DNA of 64,000 nt. It comes from Chromera velia (taxonomy: Eukaryota > Sar > Chromeraceae). The notes beneath the pieces are model-generated. The model was not told the origin of the DNA, ran no database searches, and worked only from the letters and a program-made list of their open reading frames with translations. Below, in pieces: positions 26,059-37,235 of the stretch. The translations under genes and the position numbers were made by a program. Position 1 is the stretch's first letter; each line of letters starts with the position of its first letter. Location: the NCBI GenBank assembly GCA_018398765.1, contig JAHBMJ010005008.1:1-64000 (forward strand). Reading direction: 5' to 3'.

Positions 26059-28390
26059 CTATCTAGCCGCTTTTGCTGCAGCAGCTGCAGCTTGCTCACG
26101 CGCAGCCAATTCTTCCGGAGGGAGCCCCGCTAGAGCCCCCAAATTTACTACGTACTTGTTTCCAAACACGTCCGGCGCATTCTTTCCGAGAAAAACCCCG
26201 TCGTCAGTGATTAGAGCGCCGCCCTTAGGAAAGACCCGCACGTAGTCCCAGTTCACCTCATCTGCATGCAACGAGCACAAATTCAGACGGTGACCTATTT
26301 CTCACACTCACGCAACATAGAAAGAACACATTCACAGAGGGGGTCCGCACGTTCACACAGCCGTACTAGCAGCCGGAGGAAGCGTCGAGGAGTCTGACTA
26401 GACGGACAGGCCTTCTCAGGCAAAGCCCCATGAGGAGGAAATTGAGATTAAGGCGAGAAATAAAGGACAAGCTCAACTTGAAAGACGAGGAGAGACAGAG
26501 GCAAAACATAAGAGGAAGAGGAGAAAGAGGAGAAAGAAGGGAATCGCAGACAAAAGAAAAAGTCAAGCAAAAAACTGAGAAAAAGCCGCAAAAAAAAAGA
26601 GAAAAGGAGGAGCGAAAAAGAAAAGCAGAAAGGAAGAAGGAGAGCAGAGGGGGGGAGGGAGGGAGGACGGACGGAACGCAGGAAGGAACGAAGGAAGGGA
26701 GAAAGAGCGAGAAAGAGCCGGACGGCTAGAGCCGGAAAAGGGCCAACTGGTCACGGAACGGAGCAGCTAGAGATAGTGAAGGAGGGGAAGAAAATCAAAT
26801 CACAGAAAAGAGAATCAAACGTGAGAGATCCAAAAGAAGAAATAAGACTTCGGCAGGTCAAGAAAGAAAAAGAAAAGAAGCCTCACAAGGACACGGAGGA
26901 AGAAAGAAGGCACATGTGTGAGGAAGGAAGAGCCGTGCATGGAAGAAAAAAAGCAAAGCGGGAGGAAAGCAAGCGAGCAAGAATATGTATGTAGAGAGAA
27001 AGACAACGAATGCAAAGAAGAGAAAAAGAAAGCGGAAGACAGAGAAAGAAAACACATCAGAGAGAGANNNNNNNNNNNNNNNNNNNNNNNNNNNNNNNNN
27101 NNNNNNNNNNNNNNNNNNNNNNNNNNNNNNNNNNNNNNNNNNNNNNNNNNNNNNNNNNNNNNNNNNNNNNNNNNNNNNNNNNNNNNNNNNNNNNNNNNNN
27201 NNNNNNNNNNNNNNNNNNNNNNNNNNNNNNNNNNNNNNNNNNNNNNNNNNNNNNNNNNNNNNNNNNNNNNNNNNNNNNNNNNNNNNNNNNNNNNNNNNNN
27301 NNNNNNNNNNNNNNNNNNNNNNNNNNNNNNNNNNNAGGGAGGGGGGGAGAGAAGGAAAGAAAGAAGGGCCATGAGCGAGAAAGGCCGGCGCAAGCAGGAG
27401 AGATTGAGAATCGGCAAAAGATTGCGGAGTGCGAGAGAGATGTGTCTTGCCCGGGTATCTTTCCAGTTGATCTTCTTCCTTGACACACACGAAAGTAATG
27501 CAGAGACGACGGCCCGACAGACATGGGAGACAAAAAAGATGGTCAGGCACGGAGGGTGACAGAATGACCTCTCTTGAAAAGATGATGAGCACTTCCTCTG
27601 TCATTCCGATTTCTTCAAACAGACACATAGAATGCATGTTTTTGTTCTTTTCAAAAAGAAAGACAGAGTGTGTGTTTCCGCATGTTTCCCTGTGTTGATC
27701 TTTTACCACATAGACGAACCCGCAGACAGACACATGTACCGACAGGTAGACAGATAGACTGACCGACCGACAGACAAAAGGACAAACGAATGGGCAGGCC
27801 TTTTTTTCATCTTCTTTTCCTTTCCCTTTTCCCTTCTCCTCACTGAGAGAGACACAGAGAGAGAGAGAGAGTCACTTACCGTCTCTGAACACAAGGTATC
27901 CATTCCTGTCTGCCTCTTTGAGAAACGCATCCATTGTTCTTCCCACGGGTGCCCGAAAGATTCTCTTGGAAGTGTCCGATTCGAAAAAGTCGATGGGGCC
28001 CTTCGTTGACTTGGCTTCCTCCAAGAATTTCGTTGTTTTGTAGTACCCCTCAGGTTCGAAGAATCTTTTGTTGAAACACACAAGGTCCTCTATACCTCCT
28101 TGCTTCTTCGTCGGAAGCTCCCACCTCAACTCCTTGGGAAAGAGATTCGGACAGAATCCTCTCTTGGCGTCTCTCACCACCTGCTCCGTGCCTGTTGCAG
28201 GCACCTTGGCCTCCACCAAGATTTGGGGCAGCTCCGCCATCAAGAATCCCATTGGCCGAAATTCCCCACTCCTCCTGATCCGTTCCGAACTAACAGGGTC
28301 TAAGAGAAGCCGCCGAAATGATGGAGCTGCTTCGATGCTGCGACAGACCGCACAGAGCACCACAGAGACGACGAACCAAACCAACAGCAT
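26059..28390 (-). CDS. Secreted or plastid MsrB/SelR-like protein
   Basis: Two minus-strand exons, 28390-27880 and 26261-26059, give 237 residues. The donor is GTAAGT, the acceptor TGCAG, and the joined codon is Asp (phase 1). The N-terminus MLLVWFVVSVVLCAVCRSIEA is a strong signal peptide, so the product enters the secretory route or a complex plastid. The C-terminal half, with FRAPVGRTMDAFLKEA, RDDEVNWDYVRVF and GVFLGKNAPD then NKYVVNLGALAG, resembles a SelR (MsrB)-related group as I remember it. In active MsrB enzymes a Cys sits in the R-[FY]-C-[IV]-N motif near the C-terminus. Here the matching stretch is KYVVN, so the catalytic Cys appears to be lost. The protein ends in an Ala-rich helix. 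The family assignment is moderate, and a methionine sulfoxide reductase activity is doubtful. Confidence 0.68.
27068..27335. other. Assembly gap (N run, 268 bp)
   Basis: Run of N within the long intron of the SelR-like gene. It sits in purine-rich simple sequence, a common cause of gaps. Frames drawn across it are meaningless. Confidence 0.99.
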
Positions 28391-29470
28391 TGTGCACAGC
28401 CGTCTCCTACCTTCTCACCGCCCCCTTTAACTTTTGAGCGGCCCCAATCGTCCAATCCACACAGCCCCTCTGGATTTGACACCACAACAATGCCTCCGGT
28501 GGTGCTGTTTGTGCTCTTTCCCCGCCAGCGTCAAACAAACCCAAGGAAAGAAGAAACACCCTCTAGCTGTCTCGGAGACGGGACAACACAGAGGACGTGC
28601 AAGATGAGTTTCCAAGCCGAGAACACCGCAGACCAACCGCCAAGATTGCTTACGCACCCTTTTGCTGCTGTGTTGAGCAAGGTACGGTGAACACTGCAGA
28701 AGCAATCAGTGACTATAGCCCATGCTGTAGACTTATTCCCTCATACTTCATGCAAGAAAGAGACGCGCGTCTCCGGGGCCATTCAGTGTGCGGCGTCGCG
28801 CGATCGAGGTTGGGCCGGCCGCGGCCCCCGAATTGCCCGCGCCGCGCCACATGGCGCCACGTTTGCCGTCTCCTCCTGTCTCCATCAACTTTCCTGTGTA
28901 GATGGAATGTAGACGGATGATGGATGACGGAATATGACGGATGATGACGATTGTAGTCGGCCATTGTCATTGAAACAGGCGGCTTTCTGGCGAACGTTGA
29001 CTCAGACTTGCCTGCATTGTCTGATGATGTCGCAATGATTCATTTTTTTCTTTAGGTAGTCGTACAACATCGTCTTACTAATATTTTGTACGCGGGCATC
29101 CGAAGCAACGCGGCCTACTTCACCGCTACAAGTCTTGCATGGAAGGAAGGCAGAACTTCGTCTGCATGTTTGCAGCACCTTGACACTTTGTCGGCTTGAT
29201 TACATCAGCGTGTGATCCAGGCACCAGACTTGGAAGTGCCATGGACGTTTTGGAAGACCTAACTGTAGTTGGTCACAGTCTCTTGGGGTTGAAATTCTTC
29301 GATTCAATTAACTGACAGCACTCACACTGTGCTCATCTCAGTCGCGTCTCTGCCACCCTCCCTGACGCATTTCTGGAGCCGAGTTTAGTTTCTGAACCAT
29401 CTGCAGATCCTCTGGAAAGGGGATTGACTGGCGGGTGGAATCCTTCGACGTCCTTCCTTGCTTTTCGAAC
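28391..29470. promoter_or_regulatory. Divergent intergenic region (SelR-like / Tudor gene)
   Basis: 1,080 bp lie between two oppositely transcribed start codons. It contains a GC-rich patch at about 28800-28862 with GGCCGGCCGCGGCCCCCGAA, unlike the surrounding sequence. Promoter function is inferred from gene orientation only. Confidence 0.35.
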
Positions 29471-29920
29471 ATGGCACAGCCAGTCAGCTTTGTGGTCGGG
29501 GAGAGGGTGGAGGCCCAGTACAACAAAAACCCGACGAAACATTTCTATCCCGCAAAGATCACCAAAATCACCCAGGGCCCGATGCCAGGGTCAGGAATGC
29601 ACCCCAACTCGGAGGGCAACATCTTTTTTTACGTCTTCTGTTGCTGCTTCCTCTGTCGCCCTGTCCCCCGTTTCTACGACTTAGAATATGACGACGGGAG
29701 AGTAGAGAAAAGAGTCGACGTGCAGTACATCAGGCGTCTGCCGCCGGCCCCTCAGCTGTCTCCTGTCACGGTGGGCCGACCCGGAGACAGGAGCGCTGCT
29801 CCGGGTGGTGTTGTGGGGCCGAAGGTGCCGAAGAGCGAGATGATTCCCAAGCAGCTGCAGGAGGACGAAGGAGATTTGGAATGCGATTCCGAAGGGGGAA
29901 GAGCTGAAAGAGAGCTGTGA
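29471..29920 (+). CDS. Tudor-like domain protein
   Basis: A single open frame of 149 residues starts at the first ATG (MAQPVSFVVGERVEAQY) and ends with TGA. Residues about 5-75 look like a Tudor-type beta-barrel: VGERVEAQYNKNPTKHFYPA, then YDLEYDDGRVEKRV and a closing IRRL. The pattern of an aromatic/YPAKI strand followed by Y-D-L-E-Y-D-D-G is typical of Tudor readers of methylated Lys or Arg. A Cys-rich insert (YVFCCCFLCR) interrupts the barrel between these halves. The tail is acidic and Pro-rich. An intron in the insert was considered but no splice pair fits. Its role is probably a chromatin or RNP adaptor, by inference from the fold only. More exons could exist on either side. Confidence 0.6.
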   Translation: MAQPVSFVVGERVEAQYNKNPTKHFYPAKITKITQGPMPGSGMHPNSEGNIFFYVFCCCFLCRPVPRFYDLEYDDGRVEKRVDVQYIRRLPPAPQLSPVTVGRPGDRSAAPGGVVGPKVPKSEMIPKQLQEDEGDLECDSEGGRAEREL

Positions 29921-30171
29921 AGACAGATCTTGAAGAGGCCCACGAGAACTTTGGACATTTCGTCATTTGGACTGCTGCAAATACAGTGAAGAATCAGCAA
30001 AGACGGTCCATATGCGACCTCTCATTGAAACCTATGAAGTCTTCATTGGTGGTCGCCGATCTCCTGAACCCCCTCTTTCTGTTGACGTGCGTGCTTGTAT
30101 ACCTGCTTGGCTGTCCGCCCGCCTCCGTGTGTGTTTGTGTGCCTGTATCTGTGCTTCTGTGTATCTGTCTC

Positions 30172-30214
<43 letters not shown>

Positions 30215-30693
30215 CTGTACATGAAGAGAGGTTCTGGAGAAGGTTTTCGGCCCCACCAGCACCGCCGCTCTTTCAGTATGGGACTTTGAGAGTTTCGTTA
30301 CCGCCGAAAGAGTCCTCCCGCAAGATACGAAGACACAGCATCAGAAGAATCCCCCTCCGCAGGGACGGCGCCCCCCCACCCCCCCACCCCTGTCTAAAGA
30401 CCATGACGGTGCCGGTCCCCACGTGTAGTTTTCTTTCTTTTTTTCTTCTTTCTTTTTTCTTTTTCTTTTGTTGGTTTTTCTTGTCTTGTTTTCTTTTCTC
30501 TTCTTTCTTGTCTTGAGTGGACGCAGCAGAGGATTAGCGTGTGAAACCAGTGATCACGTGACAGTCTGTCGGGAGGTGGAGAGGCAAGGGGCGCTTAACT
30601 CTCATCTTTCGGGCCCCCTGCCCACGCTGTTTGATTGTTGGTGCTGTTCTTTTGTTTTTGTTCTTTCTTTCTTTCCTTCTTTCTTTCTTTCTT

Positions 30694-30732
<39 letters not shown>

Positions 30733-31073
30733 TGTGCTCATGAAGAAAAGGAGGGAGAAGAAGAAGAAACATATAGTCTGCACATGAAGAAAAGAAGGGG
30801 GAAGAAGAAACATGTTGTCTGTCTGTCTGACTGTCTGTGAAAAAAGAAAGATACAGTCTGTCTGTGAAGGGAAGAGAAACATAAAAGAAAAGGCGACATA
30901 GTCTGTCAAGACAGAGTAGCTGATTCTCTCCCTTTGGGGAGTGCATCGGAATGCTCCGGAGACCTCAACAGGAGGTGTGAGTATCCCGGCGCAAAAGAAA
31001 AGAAAAAAAAAGAGGAAAATTTCGTCTGTCTGCCTTCCGGTCGGTCGGTCGGTCAGTCTGTCTGTCTCTCTGC

Positions 31074-31112
<39 letters not shown>

Positions 31113-31183
31113 AACCATATAGTCTGTCTGTCTGTTGTGTTCATGAAAAAAAAATTAAACGAGGCAGAAGAAGAAGAAACATA

Positions 31184-31218
<35 letters not shown>

Positions 31219-32350
31219 AGAAAAGGAGGGAGAAGAAGAAGAAACACATAGTCTCAGGCTGTCTGTCCGTCCGTCCACTGTGCAGTCTGTGCGCGCAAGA
31301 GGAAGGAAAGGGAAGAGCAAAAGGAAAAAAAAAAGTACTCACATTTCTTTTTTGCATGTCCTGCTAGGGATCTGTCCATTTTGACAATGGGCCAAAGGAA
31401 GGAAAGGGAAAAAAAAGATTCAAAAGAATGTATAGTCATTTCAAAGAGCTCCATTGATCCCAAGCCGTTAGTTCTATTCTCTGGCAGTCGATAGTTGTTC
31501 AGTAAATAAGAATAGACAGTTTTGTATGCTTTTGTAAAATTATGGAGAACTGGATAGAGACTTAGAAAAGTCTGTAAAAGTCTGCATAGAACTAGCTTGT
31601 TTTGCTAGAACTTGTTTTTTTATTCTATTTAAATGTAGTTGCTAGTATAGTTGACTGAGAACGTGACTCTCAGATACGTAAAATTATGTGTAGTATAGTG
31701 TGGTACAACGATTACGAACGATTATCTCAAATTCCTGATGCGCCCTTGAATATGGACTATGTAATAATTAATAATGAATAGTTAAGACAGTAAGTCCATT
31801 AAAGCTAATTAAAGCCTCTGGAGAGGGAGAAGAAAATTGGACAATAATTGAGAAAGCGGCTGCCAGTGGCCGCTAACAACGAATAAATGAGATTGTAAGA
31901 ATGCATTGCCAATTTGCAATGCCAAAAAATGCTTTTGCCATTTTATGGTCTTCATGCAATGAACGGCAATGAAAGCCGGAAGTCATCAAAAGTCTAAGTC
32001 GAGTCCAGATTTTCGGTGATGACGGAAACGACAGGCGACTATAGGCCGCGGGGTCCTGCCGGCATCCCTCGCCGTTTTTTCTGCGTGCGTCAAGCGCGCG
32101 TGCGTCACATTGAAGAGGTCCGCGATGGTCCGCGCGAATCGGATTGGTGCAAGTGGACATGACCTTGCGACCTAGCTAGCTGGCTTCATTCAGTGGCTGA
32201 GTCTTGAAAGAAGTGACACTTGTGCAAAGCTCCCAGCTCCGTACTTACTCTGTGCACAGCGGAACCTCTTGTCTTGTGCAATGTGTCGCTTTATTCACTG
32301 CTCTGAGTGAAGATCGAGTGAAGGCAACAGATCGATTTGCGTTCATCAAC
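29921..32350. other. Low-complexity and AT-rich spacer upstream of Sec22
   Basis: Contains CTGT runs (about 30176-30225, 31073-31113, 31186-31220), a CTTT/CT block (about 30655-30730) and several GAAGAAGAAACATAGTCTG-like repeats between 30740 and 31250. AT-rich sequence follows to about 32160. No supported gene is present. The last part probably carries the Sec22 promoter and 5' leader. Confidence 0.6.
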
Positions 32351-34455
32351 ATGGTGGACCTCACGTTTATCGCCAGAGCAACAGATGGTTTGATCCTGGT
32401 AGAGACCTGGAACGAATCTTCGAAGAATGAATCGTCGCAATACAAGAATCAAGCCAAGCAGATACTCAAGAAAATGGACAGAGCGCCTCCACGAGGTGCC
32501 ATAGAGACAACCAACGCAACTTTCTAGTCAGTCTGCTTAATCACAGATTCCTTCTTCTTCCTCCTCACCTCTGCATCTCCACACCTCTCATTCCTCTTCC
32601 TACTTCTGTATACTGCAGTTATTTGGTTGAAGATGGAGTCTGTTACATGACGTTGTGTCAAAAGAACTTTCCCAAAAAGCTGTCCTTCGCCTATCTAGAG
32701 GATCTACACCGAGCCTTTCTTGAAGAGCTCAAGAAAGAATTTGGCACGTCTTCCAATGTGGACTACAGATCCCATATCGACACCATAGAGAAGCCTTACT
32801 ACTTCATCAAGTTTGGTCAGTCTACCAGGTTCTATTGATTGGTTGACATACATTGGGACTGTACACAGAGCGCCGTCTCCACGAATCCAAAGCCGTGATT
32901 CTGTAAACAGCCAGACAGAGTGCCGCGATGAGTGAGAGTCATCTTGTAATCGCTGTATAACTGGCTTACACCTCAGATAGCCCATCAGATCCACAGACAA
33001 GCAAACATCCACCCATTCCTGTGTGATGCATCTATATCTCCCTTTTCCTCCTCGGTGTCTCAACTCTGCCATCCACCCCGTAATCCGGCATATTTTTCCA
33101 CTCCAGAGACCCGTCTTGCTTCCTCTTCTTTCCCTTCCAACCCAGTCAGATTGGAGGGATTCAAGTTGTTCTTCTGACATTTCCTCTCTCCGTCTCCCTC
33201 TGGGTGTGTGTGCCTTCATTCATTCCTTCAGACAGAACCATCCAGCAGAAGAAAAGAGAGTACTCCGACACGCGGTCAAGTCGAAACGAGGCGATGGCGA
33301 AGTTGAACAACTCGCTGGGGGATGTGAAGGCCATCATGAGTAAAAACATTGAGGACGTGCTGACGAGGGGCGAAAACCTGGAAGGTCGGTCTGTTGAGGG
33401 TTCTCGTGTTTGTGTTGTTATGTGTAATGTTCTTCTGCTAAACCGTCTTTCTTTCCACGGCAAGAGAGTTGGTTGGGATAGAGAGAAAGGCGAGTGTGAG
33501 GGGAGGTGAACTGCAACGAGCTTTTGGCTGTTCTTTCCCTTCTGTCCTTGGTACTTCGATCGTTCTGGCGGTCTTTCTTAGTTCGGGAGAATGTTGAAGC
33601 GGAGGATTGGTTGTTGAATCAGGGTGGTCTGTCCGTGCGATCGTGCGAGTGCATTCGTGCGTGCGTCAGCTCTCTTTTCCTTACATTTCTGTTCACCTGT
33701 CGTGGCTGATGAGTGTGGATCGGCTACTGGGGGAAGCGTACTGGTGCATGCATTTGATTGTCCTTAACTGAAATGTTGACCTTCGGCATGGGTATTTGAG
33801 TGGTACAGTTCGATTTCAAAGCATCTGGCGGGGAGGGGCAGAGAAAGTGTGGGCGAACACCGCATCGCAGTAAATGCGGAGAGAGAAGGGCGATGCAGGT
33901 AGGGGACGGATCAGAAATTCTGAGCGGAAATAAAAGAAGGGAGAGGGTCTCCCAGGTCTTGCAAGGCATGATGGAGAGGTCTACGCTGATCGACGAGCGG
34001 GCGGATGGATGAGATAAGAAGAGGAGAGGAGAGGGGAGGGGAGGAAAGGGGGGGAGAGGAGAGGGGAGGAGAGGATAGGGGAAGGGGGGAGAGGGGAGGG
34101 GAAGGGAGGAGAGGGGGAGAGAGGAGAGGAGAAGAGAGGAAAGAAGAAGGGGGGGGGGAGCGGAAAGAGTCCCGTTCAACCATTCGTTGCCAAAAAACAT
34201 CATGGTTTGTTTGAATTTTCTTTTTCTTCTCGAATTTGGGAGAGTTTTGGAGAAAAGCAAGACGAGCCCGTGGAAAGAAACGGTAGAGCCCAAAGCAGTG
34301 AAAGGGAGAAGGAGGGGGGAGACAGAGAGAGCGAGCCGCCAGTTATGAATCTGCGGATGGAAAAAGGGAAGAGAAAGCGCATTCACGTGTCGTGTCTCTT
34401 TCTCCCTCTCCCTCCCCCCCCCCCNTGTGTGTGTGCGTGTGTGTGTGTGCGTGTG

Positions 34456-34496
<41 letters not shown>

Positions 34497-35092
34497 TTGA
34501 TCAATTGCAGATGTTGGAAAGAAGGCTCAGGATTTGAGGACGCAATCCGAACTTGTCAGTCAGTCAGACAGACAGTCAGTGCGTCTATCTGTCAGTCAAG
34601 CAGTCAGTCAGTCAATCAGTGGGTCTCCCGGCAGAGACGCTATCTGTCTTTCTTTCATGCACGCTTACTCACTCTCACTCCTGTACTCGCTCCCCTCCTC
34701 TCGAGACGCTGTGTCTCCTCTCTGTGTCTGGTTTTCTTCTTTCTAGCTCTCCAACGCTCCCCATCTTTTCTCGCTGTCGCCTGTCGAGATTGCTTAAACG
34801 TGTTGCATGAGGAGCAGGCTCATCTTCTTCCCTTTTTTTTTCCTTCACTTTTTTGAAACTGGAGGTCGCACCTGGTTGTCTCTCTGGTTTGAGGTAATCA
34901 AACAGACGGACAAGAAGTGAAAGAGTGAAATATATAAATGAGTGGATGGACAGACGGATGAATAAATGCTGAATGCAGTTTAAGAATCAAGCGAAGAAGC
35001 TGAACCTACACGCCCTCTTGAAGGCATACGGTCCGATTGCGGTCATCGTGCTGGTCTTTCTCATCTTCATCATCTGGAGATTCGTCCTATGA
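32351..35092 (+). CDS. SEC22: R-SNARE Sec22
   Basis: Exons 32351-32526, 32619-32815, 33232-33384, 34511-34554 and 34979-35092 sum to 684 nt (227 residues), close to the usual Sec22 size of about 215. The start MVDLTFIARATDGLILVET is the conserved Sec22 longin domain (about residues 1-120). The R-SNARE motif covers about 135-190 and includes the zero-layer Arg (about Arg170, in LTRGENLE). A C-terminal transmembrane anchor spans about 207-223, ending IIWRFVL. Sec22 mediates fusion of vesicles between ER and Golgi together with Qa, Qb and Qc partners. All intron phases (2, 1, 1, 0) are consistent. The third intron (1.1 kb) holds a polypurine tract, a TG repeat and one N. A longer upstream frame exists, but the conserved Sec22 start favours 32351. 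Confidence 0.92.
34005..34165. repeat. Polypurine GGAGAGGAGA tract in a Sec22 intron
   Basis: About 150 bp of almost pure G/A on the plus strand, followed by a poly-C/TG repeat at 34410-34493 that contains the single N at 34425. It could form triplex or other non-B DNA. No coding evidence. Confidence 0.85.
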
Positions 35093-35819
35093 CACCCACA
35101 CCACGTTCATGCATTGGTTCTGAAAGTGATTCTTTCTCGATCATTTCTCGATCACCTTGCTGTGCCGCGGAAGTTGGAGGAAGTATGAGTCTAGGTATGA
35201 GTATTATAAGGAAAAGGGGCTCAGGTGTATACAGGTGTAACTGAAGTGATCCAGTTGGACGTGTACTTATATTATCGATGGCACCCATGACTCGATGCTT
35301 AAGTACATAGTACATACCTAGGTACATACTCGATTCACGCTGAGTGACGCATGTACTAAGCTCAAACTATAGTGCTTTAATAAATTCACTATCTAAAACT
35401 CCTAATAAAACTCGTTTTTATCTATGTTTTTATTAATTTTTTAAGTTTTAACATTTTTTAAGTTGTTTAAACTTGTTTTGCTAATTATAAGTTGGGCCGG
35501 AGCAAAAAATTTACGTGCCGCCATGGTGGTATATAGGCATTGAGTATAATCGCATTGGCAGTGCGGAAGAATATGTGAAGGCCACGGTAATGATGCCTTA
35601 TGTACAAGAGTGTGGGAGCCAATGTCCGAACCATAGCCGCATCAATCCAGATAGGTAGAATATTTGTGCCTAGATTTGCGCTTGCACCCTCTCATATATG
35701 TGCATTAAGTTAATCGAGCGTATCCCAGCAGAATAAAGCTTGCAGTGCCCTTGTCCCTGTCAGACAGTCCTTAGACTTGAATACGGCCGATGTATGTTCA
35801 TACCTCTGTAAGTCTGTAT

Positions 35820-36737
35820 TAGGGTTGGTAAATGCCGTTAATGCTGAATGTCGAGTCATTGTCGACATTTGCAACACCTCTAGTGCCGACATCGGCATTT
35901 GAAACGGCATTTTGTAGCCAAAGTGGCATTTAGTGTGTAGTACATAGATATCAATGGATTTGACGCGTAAAACGTAAGCGAAAAAAGCTTTTATTTTCGT
36001 GCGCGCATGCATTTTTTGCATGCATATAGTTAATTGGTAATAATTTGGTATTAAATTTGCATGTATGCATATGCATGAATATATATTTCAATGCAGCCCG
36101 ATCGATCGAGATGTCTCTCTCATACTGCATGTGTGTATCAATATACAATAATTGATCGAAGAGTTTATCGTGAGCTTTCAATTGATCCATTTTCATCTTT
36201 CATCGTATAATCCGTCCATCGTATACTTAATCTACTAGCTTAATCTATTCATCTCTCCTTTTTCTAGTGATATAAAAAACTAGACAGAAAAAGAACAGAA
36301 AGTGTCAATTAAAATCCTAGCAGAGCAGCTTGATCAACGGTTTGCCCTGGCATAGTCGGGGAATGCTTGGTCTTTCAACAGTATAGAGAACGAGTGGTTC
36401 CGAACAGGCGTCGCCTCTCTAGCGATTGCCTCCCCAAAGTCGTTAAAGAAATTAAACAGGTATTGTCATGGCTTCTTGATGGTCAGTTCATCTAGTTTAG
36501 CAACTTTGGTATACTTTTATCAAAGATTAACACTGTTGGTCTAGGCAAACTATGAAATGTTGGCACTGTATTAAAACATAAATGTCGTTGTCGATCAGTG
36601 CCGTTTATACGTTTAGTGTCGATAACGGCATTTATCGTCTGCTAGCTCTGGCGACAGATAGACATAGCGGGAAGGCCCTAGGGCGGAACATATCAATCAA
36701 TCAATCAATCAATCGCCCACAGTATTTACCAACCCTA
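35820..36737. mobile_element. hAT-type non-autonomous element (MITE), 918 bp
   Basis: The left end TAGGGTTGGTAAAT (35820-35833) is perfectly inverted at the right end (36724-36737, reading ATTTACCAACCCTA). Both sides are flanked by the identical 8-bp sequence GTCTGTAT (35812-35819 and 36738-36745). Terminal inverted repeats with an 8-bp target duplication are the signature of the hAT superfamily. The inside carries several GGCATTT/GCCGTT subterminal motifs and a CAAT run near the right end. No transposase frame is present, so it must have been moved by an enzyme from elsewhere. Confidence 0.85.
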
Positions 36738-37235
36738 GTCTGTATATATGCTACTCGTCTGGAATATAAGAAATAAAACTTTTTCGATTACGCTTGTATA
36801 AGCTACTAAAGAGGTGTATTTAAACATTTCAAATTAATGTGATATTGTGAAGATCAAACACATCTGTTTTTTTTTTCTATATGCAACGCCTAGACCTAGG
36901 CCTAGACTATATATAGAAACAATTCAATCCAATTCAATTTAATTTAGCGTACATGATCGGCCCTAAGGCGGAACATATCAATCAATCAATCAAAAAATCA
37001 ATCAATCACTGAATGTTTATTCTACATTATTCTATGTAGTAATTTTAACTAATTTATTAAGTCCTTGATTCACTCAGATTCAGTCGAATAACATTGATGC
37101 CCTTTTGAATTATTATCTATCAGATTTTCAGTATTATGCAGTCCTTCCCTTGAATCCCTAATCTCATTTTCATATCAACCCTTCATTAAGTGTGGAGTGT
37201 CAGGAAAGCTTATGGATCACTCTTCCCCCCGGCCC
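36738..37235. other. Spacer between the MITE and the syntaxin gene
   Basis: AT-rich, no gene seen. At about 36959-37008 it repeats a GGCCCTAAGGCGGAACATATC plus CAAT-run sequence that also occurs inside the MITE at about 36672-36712, so part of a related element may be present. Confidence 0.5.

Noticed and set aside
26430-27560. Lys/Arg/Glu-rich frames around the N gap
   Set aside because: They run through purine-rich simple sequence and the gap, inside the intron of the SelR-like gene.
30095-31370. Frames rich in VCLSVCLS or RQTDRQTD
   Set aside because: These are translations of the CTGT microsatellite in different phases.
33800-34386. Long opposite frames in the third Sec22 intron
   Set aside because: They arise from the polypurine/polypyrimidine tract, and the flanking Sec22 exons join in phase across it.
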